Part shown: positions 47,226 to 58,891 of the stretch, piece by piece
Numbering within the stretch: position 1 is the stretch's first letter
How the letters are laid out: the number at the start of each line of letters is the position of its first letter
Assembly (NCBI GenBank): GCA_018340375.1
Contig: JAFFJZ010000003.1
Span: 28,086,001 to 28,150,000 of the forward strand
DNA length: 64,000 nt
Origin: Gonatopus flavifemur
Taxonomy: Eukaryota > Arthropoda > Insecta > Hymenoptera > Dryinidae
Direction: 5' to 3'
Made by a program: the position numbers and the translations under genes
Notes under the pieces: model-generated
The model's input: the letters and a program-made list of their open reading frames with translations, nothing else
The model's database searches: none
What the model was told of the DNA's origin: nothing

Positions 47226-47950
47226 ACATATTTTTATTAAAAACGCAAATAAGTTGTCGGCGATTTTGTACGGAATCTAAAATCCATGTTAATTTCACCC
47301 ACGATCTCCCCAAGGTCATGGTGCTCTTTTATTTTGATTTAGCTTATCAGTTTTGCTTCTGTAATCTGAATCTTCAGTTTTAACGACGCCTTGTTGCTGT
47401 ACTCCTTAAAGTTTCCAGACCGCTAGGTGTTGCAAACTCTATGTTTTTTGTTCAATTTGATTTGATTTCATTTGTGTTCTTTGTTTAATTTCGTTGACAT
47501 TAGGGGACCTTTCGTTGACCTTGAATTTTTCAGTCAAACCGAACTCGAACCGAACTTCAAATATATTTTTCAAGTCGAACCGAACGGAACTTCAAAAATT
47601 CGAATTGAACTCGAATCGAACTGCAAATATATTTCTCAAGTTGAACCGAACTTTGTAATTTCGAACCAACTTCCAACTTTCAAAACGTCTAATCGCAAAG
47701 CCAAAACTAAATTAGAAATACATTTATGGGAACAGAATCCATCATGAATTCATTTTTGAAAGTGACGTTTCATATGCAGCATGTTGCGGTATTGAAACAG
47801 TCTACCCTTGTAGCACCAAAAGTACGTAAAACATTTTGAAAATGTTTACTAAACGTTAGGATAATTTAGAAACGTTCGTTGCATATTCTATACATATTGG
47901 AGTTATTTGAGTAATAATGGAGACCTCAATTATTATCGAAACTATTAGTT

Positions 47951-49157
47951 GTTTAACTTTGCTTCCGCCGTTTTGCAATAGATGGCTGTAGCGGTAAGTG
48001 GTAGTTGAAATAAATAGACCATAGATGTCATACAATAAGCTTAGGTATTTGTAAACATAACGCCATCAAAATATTAGTCGATTTGTGTCTGCATCATAAA
48101 GTTATTCTCGATTAAACATGTCAGCTTACGAGCCAAATTCTCGTCATTTGCGGGAGGTTTTAATTTTCTGCTTTAATATGAAGAAATCTGCGGCTGAGGC
48201 TCATCTAATGCTCTCAAATACCTATGGTGAGGCCGCTATTGGTGAGAGAACGTGCCGAGAGTGGTTTCAACGCTTCAAGAACGGTGATTTTAACGTCGAA
48301 GACCAGCATGGCGGTGGAAGAGAGAAGTTTTTCGAAGATGCAGAATTGGAGGCATTACTTGATCAAGACTCGTGTCAAACGCAACAAGAATTGGCAGGAT
48401 CATTGGGAGTGACGCAACCAGCCATTTTAAAACGCCTGAAAGTCATGGGAATGATTCAGAAATGAGGAAATTGGGTGCCGTACGAGTTGAAGCCGAAAGA
48501 TGTTGAATGGCGTTTGTGTGTTTGTGAACAGCTGCTTGCAAGGCAAAGACGGAAGGGATTTCTGCATCGCATTGTGACTGGGGACGAAAAATAGGTTCAT
48601 TACGATAATCCCAAGCGCAGAAAATCATAGGGAAATCCCAGCCATGCTTCCACGTCGACGGCCAAACCGAATATTCACGGTTCCAAGGTTATGCTCGGTA
48701 TTCGGTGGGACTAGCTCGGCGTAGTGTATTATGAGTTGTTAAAACCGACTGAAACAATCACAGGCGATCGTTATCGAACGCAATTAATGCGTTTGAGCCG
48801 AGCATTGAAAGACAAACGGCCGCAATACAACGAGAGACATGATAAAGTGATTTTACAGCATGACAATGCTCGACCCCACCCGCCGTATTCTCCAGACGTT
48901 GCCCCCTCCGACTATCACTCGTTTCGATCAATGGCACACGGCCTAGCTGACCAGCACTTCCGGTCTTATGAAGAAGTAAGAAATTGAATGATAATTCAAA
49001 ATATGACCAGTTTTTTCAACGCGGGATTCGTATGCTGCCCGAAAGATGGGAGAAAGTAGTGGCCAGCGATGGACAATACTTTGAATTTTAAATGTATAAC
49101 CAGTTTTCTACAACAAAGCCTCGAATTTCGGAAAAAAACGGCGGAAGCCAAGTTATA
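47951..49157 (+). mobile_element. mariner element, second subfamily, about 1.2 kb
   Basis: Terminal inverted repeats: GTTTAACTTTGCTTCCGCCG (47951 on) and the complement of CGGCGGAAGCCAAGTTATAC (ending about 49157). These differ from the TTGGG ends of the other mariners. The internal deletion explains the slightly short length. Confidence 0.82.
48118..49090 (+). pseudogene. mariner transposase pseudogene (48-kb copy)
   Basis: ATG at 48118 starts an intact N-terminal part (MSAYEPNSRHLREVLIFCFN..., CREWFQRFKNGDFNVED) that meets a TGA after MIQK at 48462-48465. The frame resumes at GNWVPYELKPKD and reaches GDEK followed by TAG (48592-48594), at the position of a conserved Trp. Another TAG replaces a residue before LGVVYYELLKP. 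The second Asp (LQHDNARPH) and third Asp (SPDVAPSDY) are present, but most of the segment between them is deleted, so the DD34D spacing is lost. The end reads WEKVVASDGQYFEF. Inactive. It is diverged from the 43- and 59-kb copies (N-terminal and C-terminal motifs differ). Confidence 0.88.
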
Positions 49158-49691
49158 CACCTGATAACAAAGTCAAAAATTGCAAATTTGGTATGGATTT
49201 AAGAAAAAAAGTTGATTTTTGCGTGATTTTTTTCAACTAATTTGTTTGAAAAAGTTGTATTATTCAACGTAAATGTTGTAATTATGTAGGTATAAATTGA
49301 AGAGAATGTTATTGACTATATGTACACCAAATTCCAACTCAATCAGACGGTTAGTTTTTGAGTTATGATGTATACCAATTACGAAAATGTAGTTTCGAGA
49401 AAAACGCGATTGGAAATGAAGTAGTGAATCGGATAAGGAAAACTACTATTAACCCTCAGTTACCCCACGGGGGTCTAAAGGGAACAAGAGGTTTTAGAAA
49501 CTCTGATGTTCTGTTTATAAGGGTGAAGAGGGATGATTTGAAATCAAAACGGGGATGAAGTTTAAAAACCATAGTATTTTTTTGATAATGGAAAAAGCTC
49601 CATTTGGGTGATTGCAACGCACAACGAGAGGTTAACAAAAACATACAAAAATACGTGGGGTAACTGAGGGTTAATCGTGACTTACTTATCA

Positions 49692-50143
49692 ACCTGCTAC
49701 TCCAGGTCCATATGATAACTCTTCGGCTTCCTCGAATAGTTCATTTTCCATGGCCAGTTGTTGTTTCCGAGTTTGCCGAGGTATTTTAGACTCATGCCAG
49801 CTGCGACAGTTTTGGCGAGCAATGCGCGTTTCGTTCAGCTGCTCGGCAGATATCTCACATTGAGGCCCAATAACTATTTTTAATTCGTTGAATAAATGCA
49901 TTATTGACCCATAGCCTTCATTGAATATTCAAGCGCAAGAAAAGTCGCTATTTCGACAATTTTTAGGGCTGAATGCAGATGTTTCAGTGCCATGAGCCAG
50001 ATCGTCGAATTAAAACTTTCGTCGGCATTTTGAGTGTGTCCACCCAGACATCTCGTTAATAAATCATCACTTGAAAGTTCTTCATAAATAGGCTCTGAAA
50101 ATTGCTTGAACTGTTGAGGTAAAAGAGGCGATAAATTGAGCGC
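49692..50143 (-). pseudogene. fragment of Kolobok/Mutator-like transposase
   Basis: On the minus strand a frame reads NLSPLLPQQFKQFSEPIYEE, then a TRCLGGHTQNADESFNSTIW stretch. The G-TQN-NESFN-IW signature is typical of C-terminal parts of the Kolobok/Mutator-like transposases that are abundant in insect genomes; I cannot decide between the two from memory. After a frameshift near 49925-49930 the reading continues FNEGYGSIMHLFNEL to a natural stop at 49692 (ending YGPGVAG). The upstream catalytic part is absent, so this is a truncated, frameshifted relic. Confidence 0.55.
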
Positions 50144-51018
50144 GCGCTTTCCCTGACGCTGCGCGCTCCTTCCTATAATAAAGCATAACTTTCGGTCGAT
50201 TTAATTTTTTCGATTTCGGCTTATGGCATTTTAAAGCTAAAGGTCCATACTAATATTTAAAGCAAAAAATAAAAAATCGATTTCTTCCTGGTCCTACATG
50301 CATTTCCCCCCTTAATTGAAAATCATTTCCCCAATTGACAATAAACTCGGTCTTTTCATTTGAAATTTAGGATTCAATTTACTACGTGATTATCGCAATC
50401 GAAGAACAGACTAACTTTTCAATCGAATTCACTGTAAAACATTTGAAATTTGATCAGGCGTCTATTGTCTCAACATTGTGAATTTGCTTGTGAGTTCAGT
50501 CTGTTCCTCGGTTTTAAAGTACCATAGTAAGTTCTACTCCGAATTTTTCTCCGTGTAGTTTCCTCCATTTATTTGATGGAATTGAAAAGTAATGCTGATT
50601 TCGAAGGGAAAATTGTTATCACCAACATTTTACCCTCCTGCCGATTCAGCTGAAACTTATATGATACCATTATAAGACCATCGCTCAAGGATGGTATACA
50701 TTTCATCATAATTGAATGATTAGAAGATTAAATATTGGCGTTCGCCAATCAATAAAATCATAATGGAAGTGAAGTATTGTATTGACTCAAACAAACACTG
50801 TAAGAAAAAACTGGAAATTTACTGTGCAACTGGACTGGAAATTTCCAGCGCTAGTGCTGGAATATGGATATTTCAGTACATGTACAGAAATTTTGTTGGT
50901 ACGGTATTGAAAATTTACCAAGCATAACTGAAAATTCAGTCCTTATACTGGAATTTTCAAGTTTGGAATTGTGTACTGAAATTTTGCCATGATTTCGCGA
51001 AAAATTTACTGGCTCGTA

Positions 51019-51285
51019 CACTGAGAAAACAGATATCTTGAAAAATACCATAATTTATGGATTGTTGGCGTTGGTCTGACCCGAGTTAAGATTTTTACGT
51101 GAACAAATCTCTAAAAGTCTCATAATGTCTTGGACTCTTATAAAGAAGTATGGTACCTTCGTCATGAAAGTCCCAGCCATTGTGGTACTTTTAAAAGTAT
51201 CTTCACGTAAACATTTGGACTCGGGTTAGACCAACGTCAAAAATCCATAAATTGTGGTATTTTCCAAGATACCTTTTTCTCTGTG
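51019..51285. repeat. MITE family A copy 3 (267 bp, TA target), nested
   Basis: CACTGAGAAAACAGATATCT to CCTTTTTCTCTGTG with TA on both sides. The first 32 bases match the copy at 44349 closely. Inserted in the 2-kb element. Confidence 0.85.
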
Positions 51286-51519
51286 TACTATAATTTTACA
51301 GTTCTTGTGCACCAGAGGAAAAGTATCCCCTCGATAAGGACTTGGAAAAAATTTGGAATTTAGACAAAAAAACCTAATCGTGGGTATACTCGAATTATAC
51401 AGGTTTTGAAGTGCAATTTTTAAAGTTGTGTGATGGAATTTTCCAGTTGCTATGCAATTGAATTATACAAGTTTCGAACTGCAATTTTCAGGTCGTGTGA
51501 TGGAATTTTCCAATTGCTA

Positions 51520-51815
51520 CACGGAGAACATTTTGTAGTATACATTGCATAAAAAATGTGTTCAATATTACTATGTTTTTGTAAAGCTGGACCATACTGA
51601 CATTACGAAGAATATTGCGATGATAATAATTTAAATCACGATAGATTATAGTAAAATTGGAAACAAAACAAAGAAAGGTTGCAATGTCTCAATCGTAAAA
51701 AGGGATGCATGCAAAGCATTTCTGAATAAACGTTCAGTGATTTTAGTCAGAGTGTCAGTATAGTCCAGCGTTACAAAATAATTGTAGTAATTTATACTAC
51801 AAAATTCTCTCCGTG
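51520..51815. repeat. MITE, 296 bp, TA target, nested in a tandem repeat
   Basis: CACGGAGAACATTTTGTAGT to ACTACAAAATTCTCTCCGTG. TA flanks both ends, and the host 68-bp repeat unit is interrupted cleanly (TTGCTA before, TATGCAATTG after), which fixes the insertion site to the base. Confidence 0.85.
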
Positions 51816-52234
51816 TATGCAATTGAATTATACAAGTTTTGAACTACAATTTTCAGGTTGTGTGATGGAATTTTCCAGTTGCTATGCAATTGAATTATAC
51901 AAGTTTCGAACTGCAATTTTCAGGTCGTGTGATGGAATTTTCCAGTTATGCTGGAATTTAATCACTGTTGCACTGACATTTTCCACTTCTATTGGTCTTT
52001 GTCATTTTTGGCAGGGAAAATTTCAAGTTTTTATATTGAAAATTTTCTGATTGAGATTTTGAATAATAATTGTAATTTTAGCAAATAAAATTGATATATG
52101 AGGTTTTTCGAAGACTTATTCCTTTGTGTATTCTAGATATGAAGCATATGTAGTAACCCAAGCTGGCCTTCCAACATGTCGCGCTATAGCTCATCGGTTA
52201 GGTCTTAGGTGTCAGTTGGTAGGCAGGTAGAAAA

Positions 52235-52467
52235 CCCTGGTTAAAAGAATCCATTACTTCTGACAAATGAAATTAAATGAGATTTGGCCAGAATATTGTC
52301 CGAGAATCAATGAGATTTGGCCAGATTCAGTGAGATTTGGCGAGAATCGACTGTTCTTTCTGACCAAATCTCATTGACATGTGGATGAGATTCGGCCAGA
52401 ACATTGTCCAAGTTCAACTGTAATTTAGTGAGATTTGGCGAGAATCAATGGTTTTTTTAAACCAGGG
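52235..52467. repeat. MITE family F copy 2 (233 bp), nested
   Basis: CCCTGGTTAAAAGAATCCAT to ATGGTTTTTTTAAACCAGGG. The interior iterates GAGATTTGGCCAGAAT words. Sister of 35429-35656. Confidence 0.8.
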
Positions 52468-52833
52468 AAGTGTAGGTTCAAATCCCGTTAGGTAGACATG
52501 AGTTTCTGTCCATTTAAATAAACGCTCAGGTTTCTCAATCATCTTGGAACACAAGAACCCTGCAACATCACTTTGCGTGAGCAATTTTCTTTCAATTTTC
52601 ATGGATATTTTCAGCATTAATTTTCCAGTACTACATGTCCTGGAAAAGTCCAGTTCGTGTACTGAAAAATTGCAGTACTGGGGCTCAGAAAATTTCCAGT
52701 TCTGATGCTGAAATTCCATAACGTTTGCACTGAATTTTTGCAGTACAAATGTGCTAAAATTTTCCGGTACATGTACAGGTTAATTGCTTCCAGTACATGT
52801 ACAGGAATTTTCCGGTGAAATTTTTTCACAGTG

Positions 52834-53968
52834 TTAATCTATAAAAATTGTTTCAAGGAAACCATCTATCATGCTTAAAAAAAAAACAGTGGTGGAAATC
52901 TTGTTTACGTTTAAATTTCCATTGTAAGAATCTGAAATCATTATTTTTGACATGACATCGGGGATCCCTTAATTGCATGGGGTCCAAGCACTCGCTCCTA
53001 AAGCTTGTGCCTAAAGGCGGCCAAACAGTTGGTGCAGTTGAAAATTTGTTTCTGAAAATCAACTGATGTTTCCAAAACAACGTCTGAATCCAATTGGATA
53101 CGACAACATACATCATTAAAATCCTTTCTCTCAGTATTTCATCATTTTAAACATGAACAAGAGTTGGCGGTTCTCACCGTGTCGATGATATCATTCAGGG
53201 TAAATCTAATTACTCCTTGAAAATAATGAAACTACATGAACCACGTGAGACTCATAATATATGTGTTTACGAAGGACACACGTGGCCGGCGATAGGTGGG
53301 CGCGTAGTAGGCAAACCTTTTTAGCACGCGACTTATACCGGGAAATCTGCTTCCTTACGGTCCCCTTTTATAGTTGTATCAATTCAATTGTTTCGTTTCT
53401 GCGACCCTTGCAGAACGAAGGAACGAACGAACGAATTTCCCTCCTCCTTGCCTGCTGTACCCAACCCCTTTTCCCTCCCCCGGCCCCTCTGAATGTGCGG
53501 AAAGAAAGTCTGGCGCCAGTATAATCGGATCGAGGAATGGCGACCGACCCGACGCTTCGAGAAATTTAATCAGTGACATCCTCTTTCGATGGAGGGTTGT
53601 ACGAGGAGGAACAGCGACTCTTAAACACGGTGGTTGATCAAAAACCGTATAGGATCAGAACTATTGAGTTATATATACATACACATGCATACAATCAACC
53701 ACCGAGTTACACGCGTATATATCTAATCTACTCCAACTATTGGATTCTTACGTACGTACGATCAGCGTGCTTGTCGGGGGACGCGTGTATTGGATTTCGA
53801 TAACGTTGACTGATTAAATCGATACGATTTGTAATCGCGTCGTCCCCGTGTAAGCTGTCGAAGAAGAATGTTGAATTACTATTGAATTGCGAATAGTTTA
53901 TAGTAAATGTAAAATAATTTATATCCGATTGTTCGATTCGGGGGTGGAAAAGTGAGTGGTAAAACGTT
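52834..53968. other. element-poor, GC-richer stretch without a recognised gene
   Basis: No MITE. Part 53260-53640 is relatively GC-rich, with overlapping open frames on both strands and three phases. None resembles a known protein, and a pyrimidine-rich run near 53440-53490 explains part of this. It could hold a non-coding exon or enhancer. Confidence 0.4.
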
Positions 53969-54069
53969 CCCTTATGAAAAAATCGCGATATTGGAATTTT
54001 ATCGTTAAATCATCAGTTAAAACTAATGATTCAAGGAAGAAATCCCGATATCGGGTTTTTTCATAAGGG
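53969..54069. repeat. foldback element, 101 bp
   Basis: CCCTTATGAAAAAATCGCGA at the left and TCGGGTTTTTTCATAAGGG at the right, paired further through GATATTGG/CCCGATATC. The centre has TTAGTTTTAACTGATGATTT-like symmetry. Confidence 0.8.
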
Positions 54070-54563
54070 TTTATAAATTCTGAGTCTAATATTATACGTT
54101 GATTTTGTAGTGATTATTTTAAGAAGAGCAGTCGAGATTTGGAAACACTTTGAGAAAACTTATGAAAAAATTATTCAATAAAACTCCAACGTTTCGATTT
54201 CTTATGAAGCGGAGAGATTTCTGCTGCGTCGGTGTTGGACAAAGCCAGCACGATGCACGAACCATTTATTTTAGTTTGATGCGCTCATAACACTCGAAGA
54301 ATCCAAAACATTGGAGTTTTGATGGATAATTTGTTCGTAAGTTTGTTTCGAGAGTTGAATACATGTATGCATTATTTGTTCACCCGAAAAGAGCAGATGT
54401 TTGATCGATTTATTCAAAAGTTGATTCGATATGGAAACTGATAAAGTGTGCATCCATCAATTCTACGAAAAGAATTATCATGAGAATGATCCTAGTAAAA
54501 AAAAATTATATATGCCCTATACATGTATGGGTAATTCTCACTTTGGAGGTCGGAAATTGATGA

Positions 54564-55239
54564 TTTAAGGTATGTAGTTCTCCGGAAGAATTCAGGATCA
54601 AATTAGAAAAATTATTGTCAAGCAGAGCACCAAGGTCGAAAGAATTCGATAATCATATTCGTTGGGACTTATATTCTTATTTATGACGAAAAAAGAACCT
54701 ACTCGAAGTATAAATAAACAACCTTGTAACAACAACGCGAAATTTGACATGGTTTTTTTTCTTAAAAAATTTTTATTTTTGATCCGTTTATGACTTATGA
54801 GGGCTTATTTTGTTCCTTGTGAGATGAAAAAAACCTTTACCATGGGGATTTTTTTATATGAGTCATCATGACACTGTCACACGCTTTTGTTTATTAATAG
54901 TAAAATACATTCCCATAAACAAAAGCGTGTGACAGTGTCATGATGACTCATATAAAAAAATCCCCATGGTAAAGGTTTTTTGAATCTCACAAGGAACAAA
55001 ATAAGCCCTCATAAGTCATAAACGGATCAAAAATAAAAATTTTTTGAGAAAAAATCATGTCAAATTTCGCGTTGTCGTTACAAGGTTGTTTATTTATACT
55101 TCGAGTTGGTTCTTTTTTTGTCATAAATACGAATATAAGTCCCAACGAATATGATTATCGAATTTCTTCGACCTTGGTGCTTCGCTTGACAATAATTTTT
55201 CTAATTTGATCCTGAATTCTCCCGGAGAACTACCTTAAA
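54564..55239. repeat. long near-perfect palindrome (331- and 325-bp arms, 20-bp spacer)
   Basis: Left arm 54564-54894 and right arm 54915-55239 are reverse complements with only scattered differences (for example CATGGTTTTTTTT versus CATGATTTTTT, and a few single bases). The outer ends are TTAAGG and CCTTAA, so a TTAA target site is possible (piggyBac-like), but no transposase is present. If transcribed, it would make a double-stranded RNA hairpin of about 330 bp. Arms carry no extended frame. Confidence 0.92.
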
Positions 55240-56391
55240 GAAAACGTATTTCCGTAAATACGTTTAAATAAATAATGGTGGATTTTCAAAGTTTAGATCT
55301 TACTCTATAAGAAAAAAAAGTCGCTGAGCTCACAATCTCGACAGCCCTTAATGAATTTGGAAAAATGAATTCTAAATTCTTTCAGTTTATTTCCTAAATA
55401 GAACTATTATGGGAAATTTGAAATACATGCATACCATGGCTAATGTAGTTATAAATACATTTCGAAAACAATAATTATTACATTGTATTTGTATGTGAAA
55501 TGCATTGGACACTTTCTTTGGATGCATAAAAAAAGCGCGATCGTAATTGGGAGTTTGTTTTTCAAATATTCCGCTTGAAGGTTTGAAATTGCTCTAAAAC
55601 TGTATTCAATTTACATTTTGAACAGAAGCGAGAAAAAATCTTTTCGATCATAAATTCTTCTGGATTATCTATCTCATGGACATTATTGAGTTCTTTAGAA
55701 CTCTAGTGAAATACATGACATATGCAATGGTCCAGTTTTGGAAAATCCGAAGTGTAAAAAATGACAAGACCTATTTAGAGATTCGAACCCTCTTTCCTAT
55801 CTCACTGCCTAGCATCTTAATCTAACACTCAACTGCGTGATCTACACTAACCATGATGACATTCGCTCATTAGAAGCTTTAACATCATGTTTCGGAATTA
55901 ATAATTATGGAATCAATAGAGCATGCGTAGAAATGGGTAACATTTCTGCAAAAAAATTTGATTGAAATTTAATTGTTGCGTTTAGCAAAGATTTGGAAGC
56001 TTCAATTCAGGATAATTACGTTATCAGAGTGAAATGATTTTTGAGGTAGTAAATACAGTTATAAAAGTAATCTAAAATGCATTTTTAATGATATTTCGAA
56101 GATCCCTGTCAAGATGTATCACAAAATGCAAGATACAAAATATATCATGATCGGCAAAATGTTTATGGGCGAAAAATATGACAAAAAATTGCAAGTATAA
56201 ATGAAGGTCAAATGTTCTACCGTTGGGAAAAATATAATTCAGTTATGTTGAAAATGTATTGAAAATAGATTCAAAGCAACATATGATTCCTATATATTCT
56301 CGTCCTAATTTGACTGAATTTATAATACATTCTCAATATATTCTAGGTATAATTTAAGTATATTATTATTATTCTTATTGTTATAAAATTT
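55240..56391. other. non-coding AT-rich stretch
   Basis: No gene or clear repeat boundary. ATACATTTTNAATATATTC words start near 56220 and lead into the next element, which may therefore begin earlier than marked. Confidence 0.45.
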
Positions 56392-57096
56392 CACCCATAA
56401 CTGTAATAAGGGTTAATGTATACACATTACAGTTTCAGTACATATTTTTAATACATCTAAAATGTATTTCGACTCAAACAGCACAACGTGCCACTGGAAC
56501 GTTTATGGAAGGTTAATAAAACGTAGGGGAGGTCTTCTGAACGTTCAAAAAACGTATAGGGGAATACTGAACAAAAACACCTCAATAACGCATTGAATTT
56601 TATTTGGAATATATTGAAAATGTATTATAAATATACACAGATAGAAAAGAAAATAAAAAAGCATAGTAAATTATATTTTGCTTCAAATATACTTTCGATA
56701 TATTTGTAATGTTCCTTAATTATACATTTCTCCGAATAAAACGGTATTTATATTAGCCTGTTGGAAACAGAAAATATTTACACCCACACAGCACCACAGT
56801 CCCAGAAGAATTCATAAAAAATTCTTATTGAACCGATTGTGTTCTTTATGAATTCTATAAGAATTCTTTCGAGACTGTGGTGCTGTGAGAGCGAGTTCTA
56901 AGTGTCACGAAAATATTACTGATTTGAGAACCATTTTAGAATGAATCATTTCAAATATATTCCGTTTACATTCCGATAAATACATCTCCGCAAAAGTTTT
57001 CAAAATATACTTCAAACACATTTGGAAGTATCCTTTTCCTAGCAATATTTGATGCATTTAAAATGTATTTTAAAAGCCCTTACAGTTACGTGGGTG
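56392..57096. repeat. TIR element, 705 bp, iterated AATATATTTGAAATGTATT words
   Basis: Left CACCCATAACTGTAATAAGG and right CCCTTACAGTTACGTGGGTG are inverted. The interior carries many AATGTATT/AATATATT words in both orientations and a nested hairpin at 56787-56887. No coding gene. Confidence 0.65.
56787..56887. repeat. hairpin MITE, 101 bp, nested
   Basis: CACAGCACCACAGTC and GACTGTGGTGCTGTG are perfect inverted ends, followed inward by AGAAGAATTCATAAA / TTTATGAATTCT pairing. Confidence 0.8.
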
Positions 57097-57447
57097 ACAG
57101 AAGATAACAATAAGAATTGTTTTTCAGATTCAAAAGGTTTTTGTACTGATTCGAAGTGATTATGATGTGTTAAATACGCAATTCAAGTTAAATTTCTTGA
57201 CTCAGATCTTTTTTTGTAATTATTTTACACATAATTCATAGGTATAATCTACCTGATTGCCAAATTTTATGTATAGAAAGTTGAATTACAAAACTACAGA
57301 AATTGAAAAAAAGAACCGATTCGAAAAACCTTATATTATTTTCGTATTCAGTACATCATAATCACAATGTATGGAGAACTTTTAATAAATGGTTCAGATT
57401 TTTTGTCACATACTTGGTTCACATATATTTCAGAGTAGTTAGCAAGC

Positions 57448-57748
57448 ACATGCAGAGAAAAATTCTTGCTGAAAAAGCGATTCCGAAAAATCTGCTGTGC
57501 TAAATTAGCAAAACGGTTGCTGTTACAGCAAAGTATTGCTGTTTGAGCAGGATATTTGCTAAATCGGCAAGATTTTCTAGCGCTCTGTATATCTACAATT
57601 CCGAATTGCTGAATGGCAAGCGCTTGTTAGGAGAGCAAGATTTTTGCTGTAATAGCACATTTTTTGCTGATTCAGCAATAAGTTCTGCCATCTCAGCAAA
57701 ACAAACCTTCGAGTTTTGCCGTTTCAGCAACTTTTTTTCTCTGAGTGC
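57448..57748. repeat. self-similar MITE built on TTGCTGA/TCAGCAA (300 bp)
   Basis: Ends CAGAGAAAAATTCTTGCTGA and GTTTCAGCAACTTTTTTTCT are inverted. At least 14 GCTGA, GCTGT or GCTAA words and their complements fill the interior in alternating orientation, so almost every part can pair with its neighbour. Confidence 0.75.
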
Positions 57749-58891
57749 AGGTATATTCTACTGCAGCGGAACGTTAGGGAGTATTTTCAGTTATTGAACA
57801 GAAAGTGAGTATTTTCCTCCCATTGCAGCGTTACCATAGTGTACCTCATCTGAAGTCACGTGATGTTTTGTGTTTTATATTTTATACCACGTGACCTTTT
57901 GATAGTACAATCAGCGTCTCTTATGGACAGATTGGGAAATAAGGAGCGGTGAAAAATCTGTACGTATAGTTTTTATCGAGTTACACCCCACTGAACGGGA
58001 TGGAAGTAAAGATGGAAAATATTGCAGGCTAGTAAGTTAACTAATGAACAGCGCTTAGAAGTTACACGAAGAAAGTCTCTCTTTAGGTCAGAGTATGAAA
58101 AGCACTTCCATCCGTTGATCTATCCGATTCACTGACTCTTGCTTTCGACTCAGAGCTCATAATGCTATTATAACTGCTCATAAAACTATTGGTCCTTCCT
58201 TTTCGCCATGAGCAGTTTTGTCCATGGGACAGAAGATAAGTATTCTGATCTCGCTTCAGTCCATTCACTTGGAATACATTACCTTTGTCTTCGAAAATAG
58301 GACCGGAAACAGGAGCTTTTCGTGCACGTATGGGAGAAATAGTGGGTGTTTCCAACAGTAGCTGCACAGTATGCAGAATGCACGAAGCGGTGCTTAGTTC
58401 ATTCCATGCTCTCATTCAATTGGTCCAGAAATTAAAATTCTAAATAATTGAGCATGGTGCATACTGCATACTGTGAAGGTATTGTTAAAAACAACCGGTA
58501 TGTTCATCTGGAGGGGAACTGGAGAATTAATAACATTGTGATGATAATTCAATCCGCGCTCGCATTATACGTATGGCATAGCTCCATTCAATTTTGCGAT
58601 GGTTTTCGTTGCTAATGAAAGAAGAAAAATGATTTTTAATTCTCATCAAATCAGATTTTAACGAAACATTTTTTTGCAGTCCAATAACAATGGATTTTGA
58701 TTTTCAAGGCGGATATTGAGGAAAGCGCGGATAGGATCTGATGAACATCCGGACACAAGAGACCGATCCATTCCTGAACAGGTCTGGATGCGCTCCTTAG
58801 ATCTATGCGGGTCTCATCCGAATTCCATACGAAAAAAATATTTCATCAAATATTACAGTGCATCACTGGATCAGAGCGTCACATCGGGTTT
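57749..58891. other. non-coding stretch
   Basis: No gene recognised. A 110-residue minus-strand frame at 58083-58415 has no family resemblance and no adjoining splice pattern that I could confirm; it is left unannotated. Confidence 0.45.

Larger units (their letters stand above)
50796..52833. mobile_element. 2-kb self-similar element hosting three MITEs
   Basis: Left CACTGTAAGAAAAAACTGGA and right TTTTTTCACAGTG are inverted. The original sequence is built from ACTGGAAATTTCCAGT and GTACATGTAC words in both orientations, and includes four 68-bp tandem copies of an AATTGAATTATACAAGTTT unit (51395-51515 and 51816-51950). Inserted later: 51019-51285, 51520-51815 and 52235-52467. No transposase. 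Confidence 0.7.

Noticed and set aside
53261..53637. Overlapping 87-residue frames in a GC-richer patch
   Set aside because: Frames overlap in several phases and both strands, with no protein resemblance; composition explains them.
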